Shown here one piece after another: positions 29,258 through 41,209 of a stretch of 64,000 nt of DNA; positions within the stretch are counted from its first letter, which is position 1; the number at the start of each line of letters is the position of its first letter. The notes beneath the pieces are model-generated. The model was not told the DNA's origin. It saw nothing but the letters and a program-made list of their open reading frames with translations, and searched no databases. Source of the DNA: Blastomussa wellsi (taxonomy: Eukaryota; Cnidaria; Anthozoa; Scleractinia; Plerogyridae); assembly GCA_947652115.1 (NCBI GenBank), contig OX393571.1, positions 601,173 through 665,172 on the forward strand, read 5' to 3'. The position numbers and the translations under genes were made by a program.

Positions 29258-31980
29258 TCAGGAAAAGAGAAACAAGACAGCAGGAAAACAGAAACAAGAC
29301 AGAAGGAAAACAGAAACTAGACGGGAGGAAAACAGAAATAAGACGGCAAGAAAACAGAAACAAGACGGGAAGAAAACAGAAAAAAGACAGCATGAAAACA
29401 GAAAAAAGACAGGAGGAAAACAGGAACAAGACGGGAGGAAAACAGAAACAAGACAGCAGGAAAACAGAAACAAGACGGGAGGAAAACAGAAACAAGACGC
29501 GAGGAAAACAGAAACAAGACGTGAGGAAAACAGAAACAAGACAGCAGAAAAACAGAAACAAGACGGCAGGAAAACGGAAGCAAGACCGGAGAAAAACAGA
29601 AACAAGACAGCAGGAAAACAGAAACAAGACAGCATGAAAACAAAAACAAGACGGGAAGGAAACAGAAACAAGACGGCAGGAAAACAGAAACAAGACAGCA
29701 GAAAAACAGAAACAAGAAAGCAAGAAAACAGAAACAAGACAGCAGGAAAACAGAAACAAGACGGCAGGACAACAGAAACAAGACAGCAGGAAAACAGAAA
29801 CAAGACAGCAGGAAAACAGAAACAAGACGGGAGGAAAAAAGAAACAAGACAGCAGGAAAATAGAAACAAGAATGCAGGATAAAAGAGAGCAGGAAAGGAG
29901 AAAAAAAGGGAGGAAAAAAGAAAAAGGACAGCATGAAAACAGAAAAGAGACGGCAGGAAAACAGAAACAAGACAGCAGGGAAACAGAAACAAGACGGGAG
30001 AAAAACAGAAACAAGGCAGCAGGAAAACATAAATAAGACGGGATGAAAACAGAAACAAGACATCAGGAAAAGAGAAACAAGACAGCAGGAAAACAGAAAC
30101 AAGACAGAAGGAAAACAAAAACTAGACGGGAGGAAAACAAAAATAAGACATCAGGAAAAGAGAAACAAGAAAGCAGGAAAACAGAAATAAGACGGCAAGA
30201 AAACAGAAATAAGACGGGAAGAAAACAGAAACAAGACAGCATGAAAACAGGAACAAGACAGGAGGAAAACAGAAACAAGACGGGAGGAAAACAGAAACAA
30301 GACAGCGGGGAAACAGAAACAAGACGGCAGGAAAACAGAAACAAGACAGCAGGAAAACAGAAACAAGACGGGAGGAAAACAGAAACAAGACGACAGGAAA
30401 ACAGCAACAAGACGGGAGGAAAACAGAAACAAGACAGCAGGAAAACAGAAACAAGACGACAGGAAAACAGAAACAAGACGGGAAAAAAACAGAAACAAGA
30501 CAGCAAGAAAACAGAAACAAGACAGCAGGAAAACAAAAAATAGACGGGAGGGAAACAGAAACTAGACGGGAGGAAATCAGAAACAAGACAGCAGCAAAAC
30601 AGAAACAAGACAGCAGCAAAACAGAAACAAGACGGGAGGAAAACAGAAACAAGACATCAGGAAAACAGAAACAAGACGGCAGGAAAACAGAAACAAGACA
30701 GAAGGAAAACAGAAACAAGACGGGAAGAAAACAGAAACAAGACAGCAGGAAAATAGAAACAAGAATGCAGGAAAACAGAAACAAGACAGCAGGAAAGCAG
30801 AAAAAAAAAGGCAGGAAAAAAGAAACAAGACCGGAGGATAACAGAAAGAAGACGGCAGGAAAACAGAAACAAGACAGCAGGAAAACAGAAACAAGACGGG
30901 AGAAAAACAGAAAAAAGACATCAGGAAAAGAGAAACAAGACAGCAGGAAAACAGAAACAAGACAGAGGGAAAACAGAAACTAGACGGGAGGAAAACAGAA
31001 ACAAGACATCAGGAAAAGAGAAACAAGACAGCAGGAAAACAGAAATAAGACGGCAAGAAAACAGAAACAAGACGGGAAGAAAACAGAAAAAAGACAGCAT
31101 GAAAAAAGAAAAAAAACAGGAGGAAAACAGAAACAAGACGGGAGGAAAACAGAAACAAGACAGCAGGAAAGCAGAAACAAGACGGGAGGAAAACAGAAAC
31201 AAGACGCGAGGAAAACAGAAACAAGACGGGAGGAAAACAGAAACAAGACATCAGGAAAACAGAAACAAGACGGCAGGAAAACGGAAGCAAGACCGGAGGA
31301 AAACAGAAACAAGACAGCAGGAAAAGAGAAACAAGACAGCATGAAAACAAAAACAAGACGGGAAGGAAACAGAAACTAGACGGGAGGAAATTAGAAAAAA
31401 GAAAGCAGGAAAACAAAAACAAGACAGCAGGAAAACAGAAACAAGACGGGAGGAAAACAGAAACAAGACAGCAGGAAAACAGAAACAAGAAAGCAGGAAA
31501 ACAGAAACAAGACAGCAGGAAAACAGAGACAAGACGTCAGGACAACAGAAACAAGACAGCAGGAAAACAGAAACAAGACAGCAGGAAAACAGAAACAAGA
31601 AAGCAGGAAAACAAAAACAAGACGGGAGGAAAAAAGAAACAAGAATGCAGGAAAAAAGAAACAAGACAGCAGTAAAGCAGAAAAAAAAGGGAGGAAAAAA
31701 GAAACAAGACGGGAGGATAACAGAAAGAAGACGGCAGGAAAACAGAAACAAGACAGCAGGAAAACAGAAACAAGACGGGAGAAAAACAGAAACAAGACAT
31801 CAGGAAAAGAGAAACAAGACAGCAGGAAAACATAAACAAGACAGAAGGAAAACAGAAACTAGACGGGAGGAAAACAGAAACAAGACATCAGGAAAAGAGA
31901 AACAAGACAGCAGGAAAACAGAAATAAGACGGCAAGAAAACAGAAACAAGACGGGAAGAAAACAGAAAAAAGACAGCATG
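29258..31980. repeat. About 2.7-kb higher-order block, copy 1 of 3
   Basis: The monomer order of this block recurs at about 34899-37533 (offset 5,641 bp, falling to 5,553 bp near the right end) and again at about 41210-43866 (6,311 bp from copy 2, then 6,245 and 6,333 bp). Shared rare strings include AATAAGACGGGATG, the AAACAAAAACTAGACGGG monomer pair and GCAGTAAAGC. The changes of 66 and 88 bp in offset are whole numbers of monomers. Confidence 0.75.
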
Positions 31981-34898
31981 AAATAAGAAAAAAGACAAGA
32001 GGAAAACAGAAACAAGACGGGAGGAAAACAGAAACAAGACAGCAGGAAAACAGAAACAAGACGGGAGGAAAACAGAAACAAAACGCGAGAAAAACAGAAA
32101 CAAGACGGGAGGAAAACAGAAACAAGACAGCAGGAAAACAGAAAAAAGACGGCAGGAAAACGGAAGCAAGACTCGAGGAAAACAGAAAACAGAAAAACGA
32201 AAGCAAGAAAACAGAAACAAGACATCAGGAAAAGAGAAACAAGACAGCAGGAAAACAGAAATAAGACGGCAAGAAAAGTGAAACAAGACGGGAAAAAAAA
32301 AGGGAGGAAAAAAGAAACAAGACGGGAGGATAACAGAAAGAAGACGGCAGGAAAACAGAAACAAGACAGCAGGAAAACAGAAACAAGACAGCAGGAAAAC
32401 AGAAACAAGACGGAAGGAAAACGGAAGCAAGACCGGAGGAAAACAGAAACAAGACGGGAGGAAAACAGAAACAAGACAACAGGAAAATAGAAACAAGAAT
32501 GCAGGAAAACAGAAACAAGACAGCAGGAAAGCAGAAAAAAAAAGGCAGGAAAAAAGAAACCAGACGGGAGGATAACAGAAAGAAGACGGCAGGAAAACAG
32601 AAACAAGACAGCAGGAAAACAGAAACAAGACAGGAGAAAAACAGAAACAAGACATCAGGAAAAGAGAAACAAGACAGCAGGAAAACAGAAACAAGACAGA
32701 AGGAAAACAGAAACTAGACGGGAGGAAAACAGACACAAGACATCAGGAAAAGAGAAACAAGACAGCAGGAAAACAGAAATAAGACGGCAAGAAAACAGAA
32801 ACAAGACGGGAAGAAAACAGAAACAAGACAGCATGAAAAAAGAAAAAAGACAGGAGGAAAACAGAAACAAGACGGGAGGAAAACAGAAACAAGACGCGAG
32901 GAAAACAGAAACAAGACGGGAGGAAAACAGAAACAAGACAGCAGGAAAACAGAAACAAGACAGCATGAAAACAAAAACAAGACGGAAAGGAAACAGAAAC
33001 TAGACGGGAGGAAATCAGAAAAAAAAAAAGAAGGAAAACAAAAACAAGACAGCAGGAAAACAGAAACAAGACGGGAGGAAAACAGAAACAAGACTGCAGG
33101 AAAACAGAAACAAGAAAGCAGGAAAACAGAAACAAGACAGGAGGAAAAAAGAAACAAGACGGCAGGAAAACAGAAACAAGACAGCAGGAAAACAGAAACA
33201 AGACAGCAGGAAAACAGAAACAAGAAAGCAGGAAAACAGAAACAAGACGGGAGGAAAAAAGAAACAAGAATGCAGGAAAAAAGAAACAAGACGGGAGGAT
33301 AACAGAAACAAGACGCGAGGAAAACAGAAAAAAGACGGGAGGAAAACAGAAACAAGACAGCAGGAAAACAGAAACAAGACGGCAGGAAAACGGAAGCAAG
33401 ACTGGAGGAAAACGGAAAACAGAAAAACGAAAGCAGGAAAACAGAAACAAGACATCAGGAAAAGAGAAACAAGATAGCAGGAAAACAGAAATAAGACGGC
33501 AAGAAAACAGAAACAAGACGGGAAGAAAACAGAAAAAAGACAGCATGAAAAAAGAAAAAAGACAGGAGGAAAACAGAAACAAGACGGGAGGAAAACAGAA
33601 AGAAGACAGGAGGAAAACAGAAACAAGACGGGAGGAAAACAGAAACAAGACGCGAGGAAAACAGAAACAAGACGGGAGGAAAACAGAAACAAGACAGCAG
33701 GAAAACAGAAACAAGACGGAAGGAAAACGGAAGCAAGACCGGAGGAAAACAGAAACAAGACAGCAGGAAAACAGAAACAAGACAGCATGAAAACAAAAAC
33801 AAGACGGGAAGGAAACAGAAACAAGACGGCAGGAAAACAGAAACAAGACAGCAGGAAAACAGAAACAAGAAAGCAGGAAAACAGAAACAAGACAGCAGGA
33901 AAACAGAGACAAGACGTCAGGACAACAGAAACAAGACAGCAGGAAAACAGAAACAAGACAGCAGGAAAACAGAAACAAGACAGCAGGAAAACAGAAACAA
34001 GACGGGAGGAAAAAAGAAACAAGACAGCAGGAAAATAGAAACAAGAATGCAGGAAAAAGACAGCAGGAAAGCAAAAAAAAAAAGGGAGGAAAAAAGAAAA
34101 AGGACAGCATGAAAACAGAAACAAGACGGCAGGAAAACAGAAACAAGACAGCAGGGAAACAGAAACAAGACCGGAGAAAAACAGGAACAAGGCAGCAGGA
34201 AAACATAAATAAGACGGGATGAAAACAGAAACAAGACATCAGGAAAAGAGAAACAAGACAGCAGGAAAACAGAAACAAGACAGAAGGAAAACAGAAACTA
34301 GACGGGAGGAAAACAAAAACAAGACATCAGGAAAAGAGAAACAAGAAAGCAGGAAAACAGAAATAAGACGGCAAGAAAACAGAAAGAAGGCGGGAAGAAA
34401 ACAGAAACAAGAGAGCATGACAACAGAAACAAGACAGGAGGAAAACAGAAACAAGACGGGAGAAAAACAGAAAAAAGACAGCAGGCAAACAGAAACAAGA
34501 CGGCAGGAAAACAGAAACAAGACGGGAGGAAAACAGAAACAAGACGGGAGGAAAACAGAAACAAGACGACAGGAAAACAGCAACAAGACGGGAGGAAAAC
34601 AGAAACAAGACAGCAGGAAAACAGAAACAAGACGACAGGAAAACAGAAACAAGACGGGAAAAAAACAGAAACAAGACAGCAGGAAAACAGAAACAAGACA
34701 GCAGGAAAACAAAAACAAGACGGGAGGGAAACAGAAACTAGACGGGAGGAAATCAGAAACAAGACAGCAGCAAAACAGAAACAAGACAGCAGGAAAACAG
34801 AAACAAGACGGGAGGAAAACAGAAACAAGACATCAGGAAAACAGAAACAAGACAGCAGGAAAACAGAAACAAGACGGGAGAAAAACAGAAACAAGACA

Positions 34899-37533
34899 TC
34901 AGGAAAAGAGAAACAAGACAGCAGGAAAACAGAAACAAGACAGAAGGAAAACAGAAACTAGACGGGAGGAAAACAGAAATAAGACGGCAAGAAAACAGAA
35001 ACAAGACGGGAAGAAAACAGAAAAAAGACAGCATGAAAAAAGAAAAAAGACAGGAGGAAAACAGGAACAAGACGGGAGGAAAACAGAAAGAAGACAGCAG
35101 GAAAACAGAAACAAGACGGGAGGAAAACAGAAACAAGACGCGAGGAAAACAGAAACAAGACGGGAGGAAAACAGAAACAAGACAGCAGGAAAACAGAAAC
35201 AAGACGGCAGGAAAACGGAAGCAAGACCGGAGAAAAACAGAAACAAGACAGCAGGAAAACAGAAACAAGACAGCATGAAAACAAAAACAAGACGGGAAGG
35301 AAACAGAAACAAGACGGCAGGAAAACAGAAACAAGACAGCAGGAAAACAGAAACAAGAAAGCAAGAAAACAGAAACAAGACAGCAGGAAAACAGAAACAA
35401 GACGGCAGGACAACAGAAACAAGACAGCAGGAAAACAGAAACAAGACAGCAGGAAAACAGAAACAAGACGGGAGGAAAAAAGAAACAAGACAGCAGGAAA
35501 ATAGAAACAAGAATGCAGGATAAAAGACAGCAGGAAAGGAGAAAAAAAGGGAGGAAAAAAGAAAAAGGACAGCATGAAAACAGAAAAGAGACGGCAGGAA
35601 AACAGAAACAAGACAGCAGGGAAACAGAAACAAGACGGGAGAAAAACAGAAACAAGGCAGCAGGAAAACATAAATAAGACGGGATGAAAACAGAAACAAG
35701 ACATCAGGAAAAGAGAAACAAGACAGCAGGAAAACAGAAACAAGACAGAAGGAAAACAAAAACTAGACGGGAGGAAAACAAAAATAAGACATCAGGAAAA
35801 GAGAAACAAGAAAGCAGGAAAACAGAAATAAGACGGCAAGAAAACAGAAATAAGACGGAAAGAAAACAGAAACAAGACAGCATGAAAACAGGAACAAGAC
35901 AGGAGGAAAACAGAAACAAGACGGGAGGAAAACAGAAACAAGACAGCAGGGAAACAGAAACAAGACGGCAGGAAAACAGAAACAAGACAGCAGGAAAACA
36001 GAAACAAGACGGGAGGAAAACAGAAACAAGACGACAGGAAAACAGCAACAAGACGGGAGGAAAACAGAAACAAGACAGCAGGAAAACAGAAACAAGACGA
36101 CAGGAAAACAGAAACAAGACGGGAAAAAAACAGAAACAAGACAGCAGGAAAACAGAAACAAGACAGCAGGAAAACAAAAACAAGACGGGAGGGAAACAGA
36201 AACTAGACGGGAGGAAATCAGAAACAAGACAGCAGCAAAACAGAAACAAGACAGCAGGAAAACAGAAACAAGACGGGAGGAAAACAGAAACAAGACATCA
36301 GGAAAACAGAAACCAGACATCAGGAAAACAGAAACAAGACAGCAGGAAAACAGAAACAAGACGGGAGGAAAACAGAAACAAGACAGCAGGAAAATAGAAA
36401 CAAGAATGCAAGAAAACAGAAACAAGACAGCAGGAAAGCAGAAAAAAAAAGGCAGGAAAAAAGAAACAAGACCGGAGGATAACAGAAAGAAGACGGCAGG
36501 AAAACAGAAACAAGACAGCAGGAAAACAGAAACAAGACGGGAGAAAAACAGAAACAAGACATCAGGAAAAGAGAAACAAGACAGCAGGAAAACAGAAACA
36601 AGACAGAAGGAAAACAGAAACTAGACGGGAGGAAAACAGAAACAAGACATCAGGAAAAGAGAAACAAGACAGCAGGAAAACAGAAATAAGACGGCAAGAA
36701 AACAGAAACAAGACGGGAAGAAAACAGAAAAAAGACAGCATGAAAAAAGAAAAAAGACAGGAGGAAAACAGAAACAAGACGGGAGGAAAACAGAAACAAG
36801 ACAGCAGGAAAGCAGAAACAAGACGGGAGGAAAACAGAAACAAGACGCGAGGAAAACAGAAACAAGACGGGAGGAAAACAGAAACAAGACAGCAGGAAAA
36901 CCGAAACAAGACGGCAGGAAAACGGAAGCAAGACCGGAGGAAAACAGAAACAAGACAGCAGGAAAAGAGAAACAAGACAGCATGAAAACAAAAACAAGAC
37001 GGGAAGGAAACAGAAACTAGACGGGAGGAAATTAGAAAAAAGATAGCAGGAAAACAAAAACAAGAGAGCAGGAAAACAGAAACAAGACGGGAGGAAAACA
37101 GAAACAAGACAGCAGGAAAACAGAAACAAGAAAGCAGGAAAACAGAAACAAGAAAGCAGGAAAACAAAAACAAGACGGGAGGAAAAAAGAAACAAGAATG
37201 CAGGAAAAAAGAAACAAGACAGCAGTAAAGCAGAAAAAAAAGGGAGGAAAAAAGAAACAAGACGGGAGGATAACAGAAAGAAGACGGCAGGAAAACAGAA
37301 ACAAGACAGCAGGAAAACAGAAACAAGACGGGAGAAAAACAGAAACAAGACATCAGGAAAAGAGAAACAAGACAGCAGGAAAACATAAACAAGACAGAAG
37401 GAAAACAGAAACTAGACGGGAGGAAAACAGAAACAAGACATCAGGAAAAGAGAAACAAGACAGCAGGAAAACAGAAATAAGACGGCAAGAAAACAGAAAC
37501 AAGACGGGAAGAAAACAGAAAAAAGACAGCATG
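34899..37533. repeat. About 2.7-kb higher-order block, copy 2 of 3
   Basis: Middle copy of the block described at 29258-31980. It is 88 bp shorter than copy 1 towards its right end (four monomers). Its last part overlaps the first unit of the 2,093-bp tandem duplication, so that duplication arose on top of this block. Confidence 0.75.
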
Positions 37534-39032
37534 AAAAAAGAAAAAAGACAGGAGGAAAACAGAAACAAGACGGGAGGAAAAGAGAAACAAGACAGCAGGA
37601 AAACAGAAACAAGACAGAAGGAAAACAGAAACTAGACGGGAGGAAAACAGAAATAAGACGGCAAGAAAACAGAAACAAGACGGGAAGAAAACAGAAAAAA
37701 GACAGCATGAAAAAAGAAAAAAGACAGGAGGAAAAACGGAACAAGACGGGAGGAAAACAGAAACAAGACAGCAGGAAAACAGAAACAAGACGGGAGGAAA
37801 ACAGAAACAAGACGCGAGGAAAACAGAAACAAGACGGGAGGAAAACAGAAACAAGACAGCAGGAAAACAGAAACAAGACGGCAGGAAAACGGAAGCAAGA
37901 CCGGAGAAAAACAGAAACAAGACAGCAGGAAAACAGAAACAAGACAGCATGAAAACAAAAACAAGACGGGAAGGAAACAGAAACAAGACGGCAGGAAAAC
38001 AGAAACAAGACAGCAGGAAAACAGAAACAAGAAAGCAAGAAAACAGAAACAAGACAGCAGGAAAACAGAAACAAGACGGCAGGACAACAGAAACAAGACA
38101 GCAGGAAAACAGAAACAAGACAGCAGGAAAACAGAAACAAGACGGGAGGAAAAAAGAAACAAGACAGCAGGAAAATAGAAACAAGAATGCAAGATAAAAG
38201 ACAGCAGGAAAGGAGAAAAAAAGGGAGGAAAAAAGAAAAAGGACAGCATGAAAACAGAAAAGAGACAGCATGAAAAAAGAAAAAAGACAGGAGGAAAACA
38301 GGAACAAGACGGGAGGAAAACAGAAACAAGACAGCAGGAAAACAGAAACAAGACGGGAGGAAAACAGAAACAAGACGCGAGGAAAACAGAAACAAGACGG
38401 GAGGAAAACAGAAACAAGACAGCAGGAAAACAGAAACAAGACGGCAGGAAAACGGAAGCAAGACCGGAGAAAAACAGAAACAAGACAGCAGGAAAACAGA
38501 AACAAGACAGCATGAAAACAAAAACAAGACGGGAAGGAAACAGAAACAAGACGGCAGGAAAACAGAAACAAGACAGCAGGAAAACAGAAACAAGAAAGCA
38601 AGAAAACAGAAACAAGACAGCAGGAAAACAGAAACAAGACGGCAGGACAACAGAAACAAGACAGCAGGAAAACAGAAACAAGACAGCAGGAAAACAGAAA
38701 CAAGACGGGAGGAAAAAAGAAACAAGACAGCAGGAAAATAGAAACAAGAATGCAAGATAAAAGACAGCAGGAAAGGAGAAAAAAAGGGAGGAAAAAAGAA
38801 AAAGGACAGCATGAAAACAGAAAAGAGACGGCAGGAAAACAGAAACAAGACAGCAGGGAAACAGAAACAAGACGGGAGAAAAACAGAAACAAGACATCAG
38901 GAAAAGAAAAACAAGACAGCAGGAAAACATAAACAAGACAGAAGGAAAACAGAAACTAGACGGGAGGAAAACAGAAACAAGACATCAGGAAAAGAGAAAC
39001 AAGACAGCAGGAAAACAGAAATAAGACGGCAA
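36940..39032. repeat. 2,093-bp tandem duplication, unit 1
   Basis: The sequence from 36940 restarts at 39033, exactly 2,093 bp later. All stretches I compared between the units were identical, including rare variants (the GATAGC monomer near 37041/39134, AAAAACGGAAC near 37733/39826, AGAATGCAAGATAAAAG near 38185/40278). The position before the unit differs (G at 36939, A at 39032), which fixes the left edge. The length is not a multiple of 22 (95 x 22 = 2,090), consistent with the irregular monomers it contains. Confidence 0.88.
37701..38826. repeat. 563-bp tandem duplication nested in the 2,093-bp unit
   Basis: The string GACAGCATGAAAAAAG at 37701 begins a block that restarts at 38264 (offset 563 bp) and ends near 38826. 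It differs from its partner at AAAAACGGAAC (first copy) versus AAAACAGGAAC (second copy). The same pair is present in the second 2,093-bp unit, near 39794-40919, so the 563-bp event is older. Confidence 0.8.
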
Positions 39033-41125
39033 GAAAACAGAAACAAGACAGCAGGAAAAGAGAAACAAGACAGCATGAAAACAAAAACAAGACGGGAAGG
39101 AAACAGAAACTAGACGGGAGGAAATTAGAAAAAAGATAGCAGGAAAACAAAAACAAGAGAGCAGGAAAACAGAAACAAGACGGGAGGAAAACAGAAACAA
39201 GACAGCAGGAAAACAGAAACAAGAAAGCAGGAAAACAGAAACAAGAAAGCAGGAAAACAAAAACAAGACGGGAGGAAAAAAGAAACAAGAATGCAGGAAA
39301 AAAGAAACAAGACAGCAGTAAAGCAGAAAAAAAAGGGAGGAAAAAAGAAACAAGACGGGAGGATAACAGAAAGAAGACGGCAGGAAAACAGAAACAAGAC
39401 AGCAGGAAAACAGAAACAAGACGGGAGAAAAACAGAAACAAGACATCAGGAAAAGAGAAACAAGACAGCAGGAAAACATAAACAAGACAGAAGGAAAACA
39501 GAAACTAGACGGGAGGAAAACAGAAACAAGACATCAGGAAAAGAGAAACAAGACAGCAGGAAAACAGAAATAAGACGGCAAGAAAACAGAAACAAGACGG
39601 GAAGAAAACAGAAAAAAGACAGCATGAAAAAAGAAAAAAGACAGGAGGAAAACAGAAACAAGACGGGAGGAAAAGAGAAACAAGACAGCAGGAAAACAGA
39701 AACAAGACAGAAGGAAAACAGAAACTAGACGGGAGGAAAACAGAAATAAGACGGCAAGAAAACAGAAACAAGACGGGAAGAAAACAGAAAAAAGACAGCA
39801 TGAAAAAAGAAAAAAGACAGGAGGAAAAACGGAACAAGACGGGAGGAAAACAGAAACAAGACAGCAGGAAAACAGAAACAAGACGGGAGGAAAACAGAAA
39901 CAAGACGCGAGGAAAACAGAAACAAGACGGGAGGAAAACAGAAACAAGACAGCAGGAAAACAGAAACAAGACGGCAGGAAAACGGAAGCAAGACCGGAGA
40001 AAAACAGAAACAAGACAGCAGGAAAACAGAAACAAGACAGCATGAAAACAAAAACAAGACGGGAAGGAAACAGAAACAAGACGGCAGGAAAACAGAAACA
40101 AGACAGCAGGAAAACAGAAACAAGAAAGCAAGAAAACAGAAACAAGACAGCAGGAAAACAGAAACAAGACGGCAGGACAACAGAAACAAGACAGCAGGAA
40201 AACAGAAACAAGACAGCAGGAAAACAGAAACAAGACGGGAGGAAAAAAGAAACAAGACAGCAGGAAAATAGAAACAAGAATGCAAGATAAAAGACAGCAG
40301 GAAAGGAGAAAAAAAGGGAGGAAAAAAGAAAAAGGACAGCATGAAAACAGAAAAGAGACAGCATGAAAAAAGAAAAAAGACAGGAGGAAAACAGGAACAA
40401 GACGGGAGGAAAACAGAAACAAGACAGCAGGAAAACAGAAACAAGACGGGAGGAAAACAGAAACAAGACGCGAGGAAAACAGAAACAAGACGGGAGGAAA
40501 ACAGAAACAAGACAGCAGGAAAACAGAAACAAGACGGCAGGAAAACGGAAGCAAGACCGGAGAAAAACAGAAACAAGACAGCAGGAAAACAGAAACAAGA
40601 CAGCATGAAAACAAAAACAAGACGGGAAGGAAACAGAAACAAGACGGCAGGAAAACAGAAACAAGACAGCAGGAAAACAGAAACAAGAAAGCAAGAAAAC
40701 AGAAACAAGACAGCAGGAAAACAGAAACAAGACGGCAGGACAACAGAAACAAGACAGCAGGAAAACAGAAACAAGACAGCAGGAAAACAGAAACAAGACG
40801 GGAGGAAAAAAGAAACAAGACAGCAGGAAAATAGAAACAAGAATGCAAGATAAAAGACAGCAGGAAAGGAGAAAAAAAGGGAGGAAAAAAGAAAAAGGAC
40901 AGCATGAAAACAGAAAAGAGACGGCAGGAAAACAGAAACAAGACAGCAGGGAAACAGAAACAAGACGGGAGAAAAACAGAAACAAGACATCAGGAAAAGA
41001 AAAACAAGACAGCAGGAAAACATAAACAAGACAGAAGGAAAACAGAAACTAGACGGGAGGAAAACAGAAACAAGACATCAGGAAAAGAGAAACAAGACAG
41101 CAGGAAAACAGAAATAAGACGGCAA
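39033..41125. repeat. 2,093-bp tandem duplication, unit 2
   Basis: Second unit, with no difference from the first found by eye. Similarity runs slightly past 41125 and then changes to a different monomer order. Either a very recent unequal exchange or an assembly duplication would give this. Confidence 0.88.
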
Positions 41126-41209
41126 GAAAACAGAAACAAGACGGGAAGAAAACAGAAAAAAGACAGCATAAAAAAAGAAAAAAGACAGGAGGAAAACAGA
41201 AACAAGACG

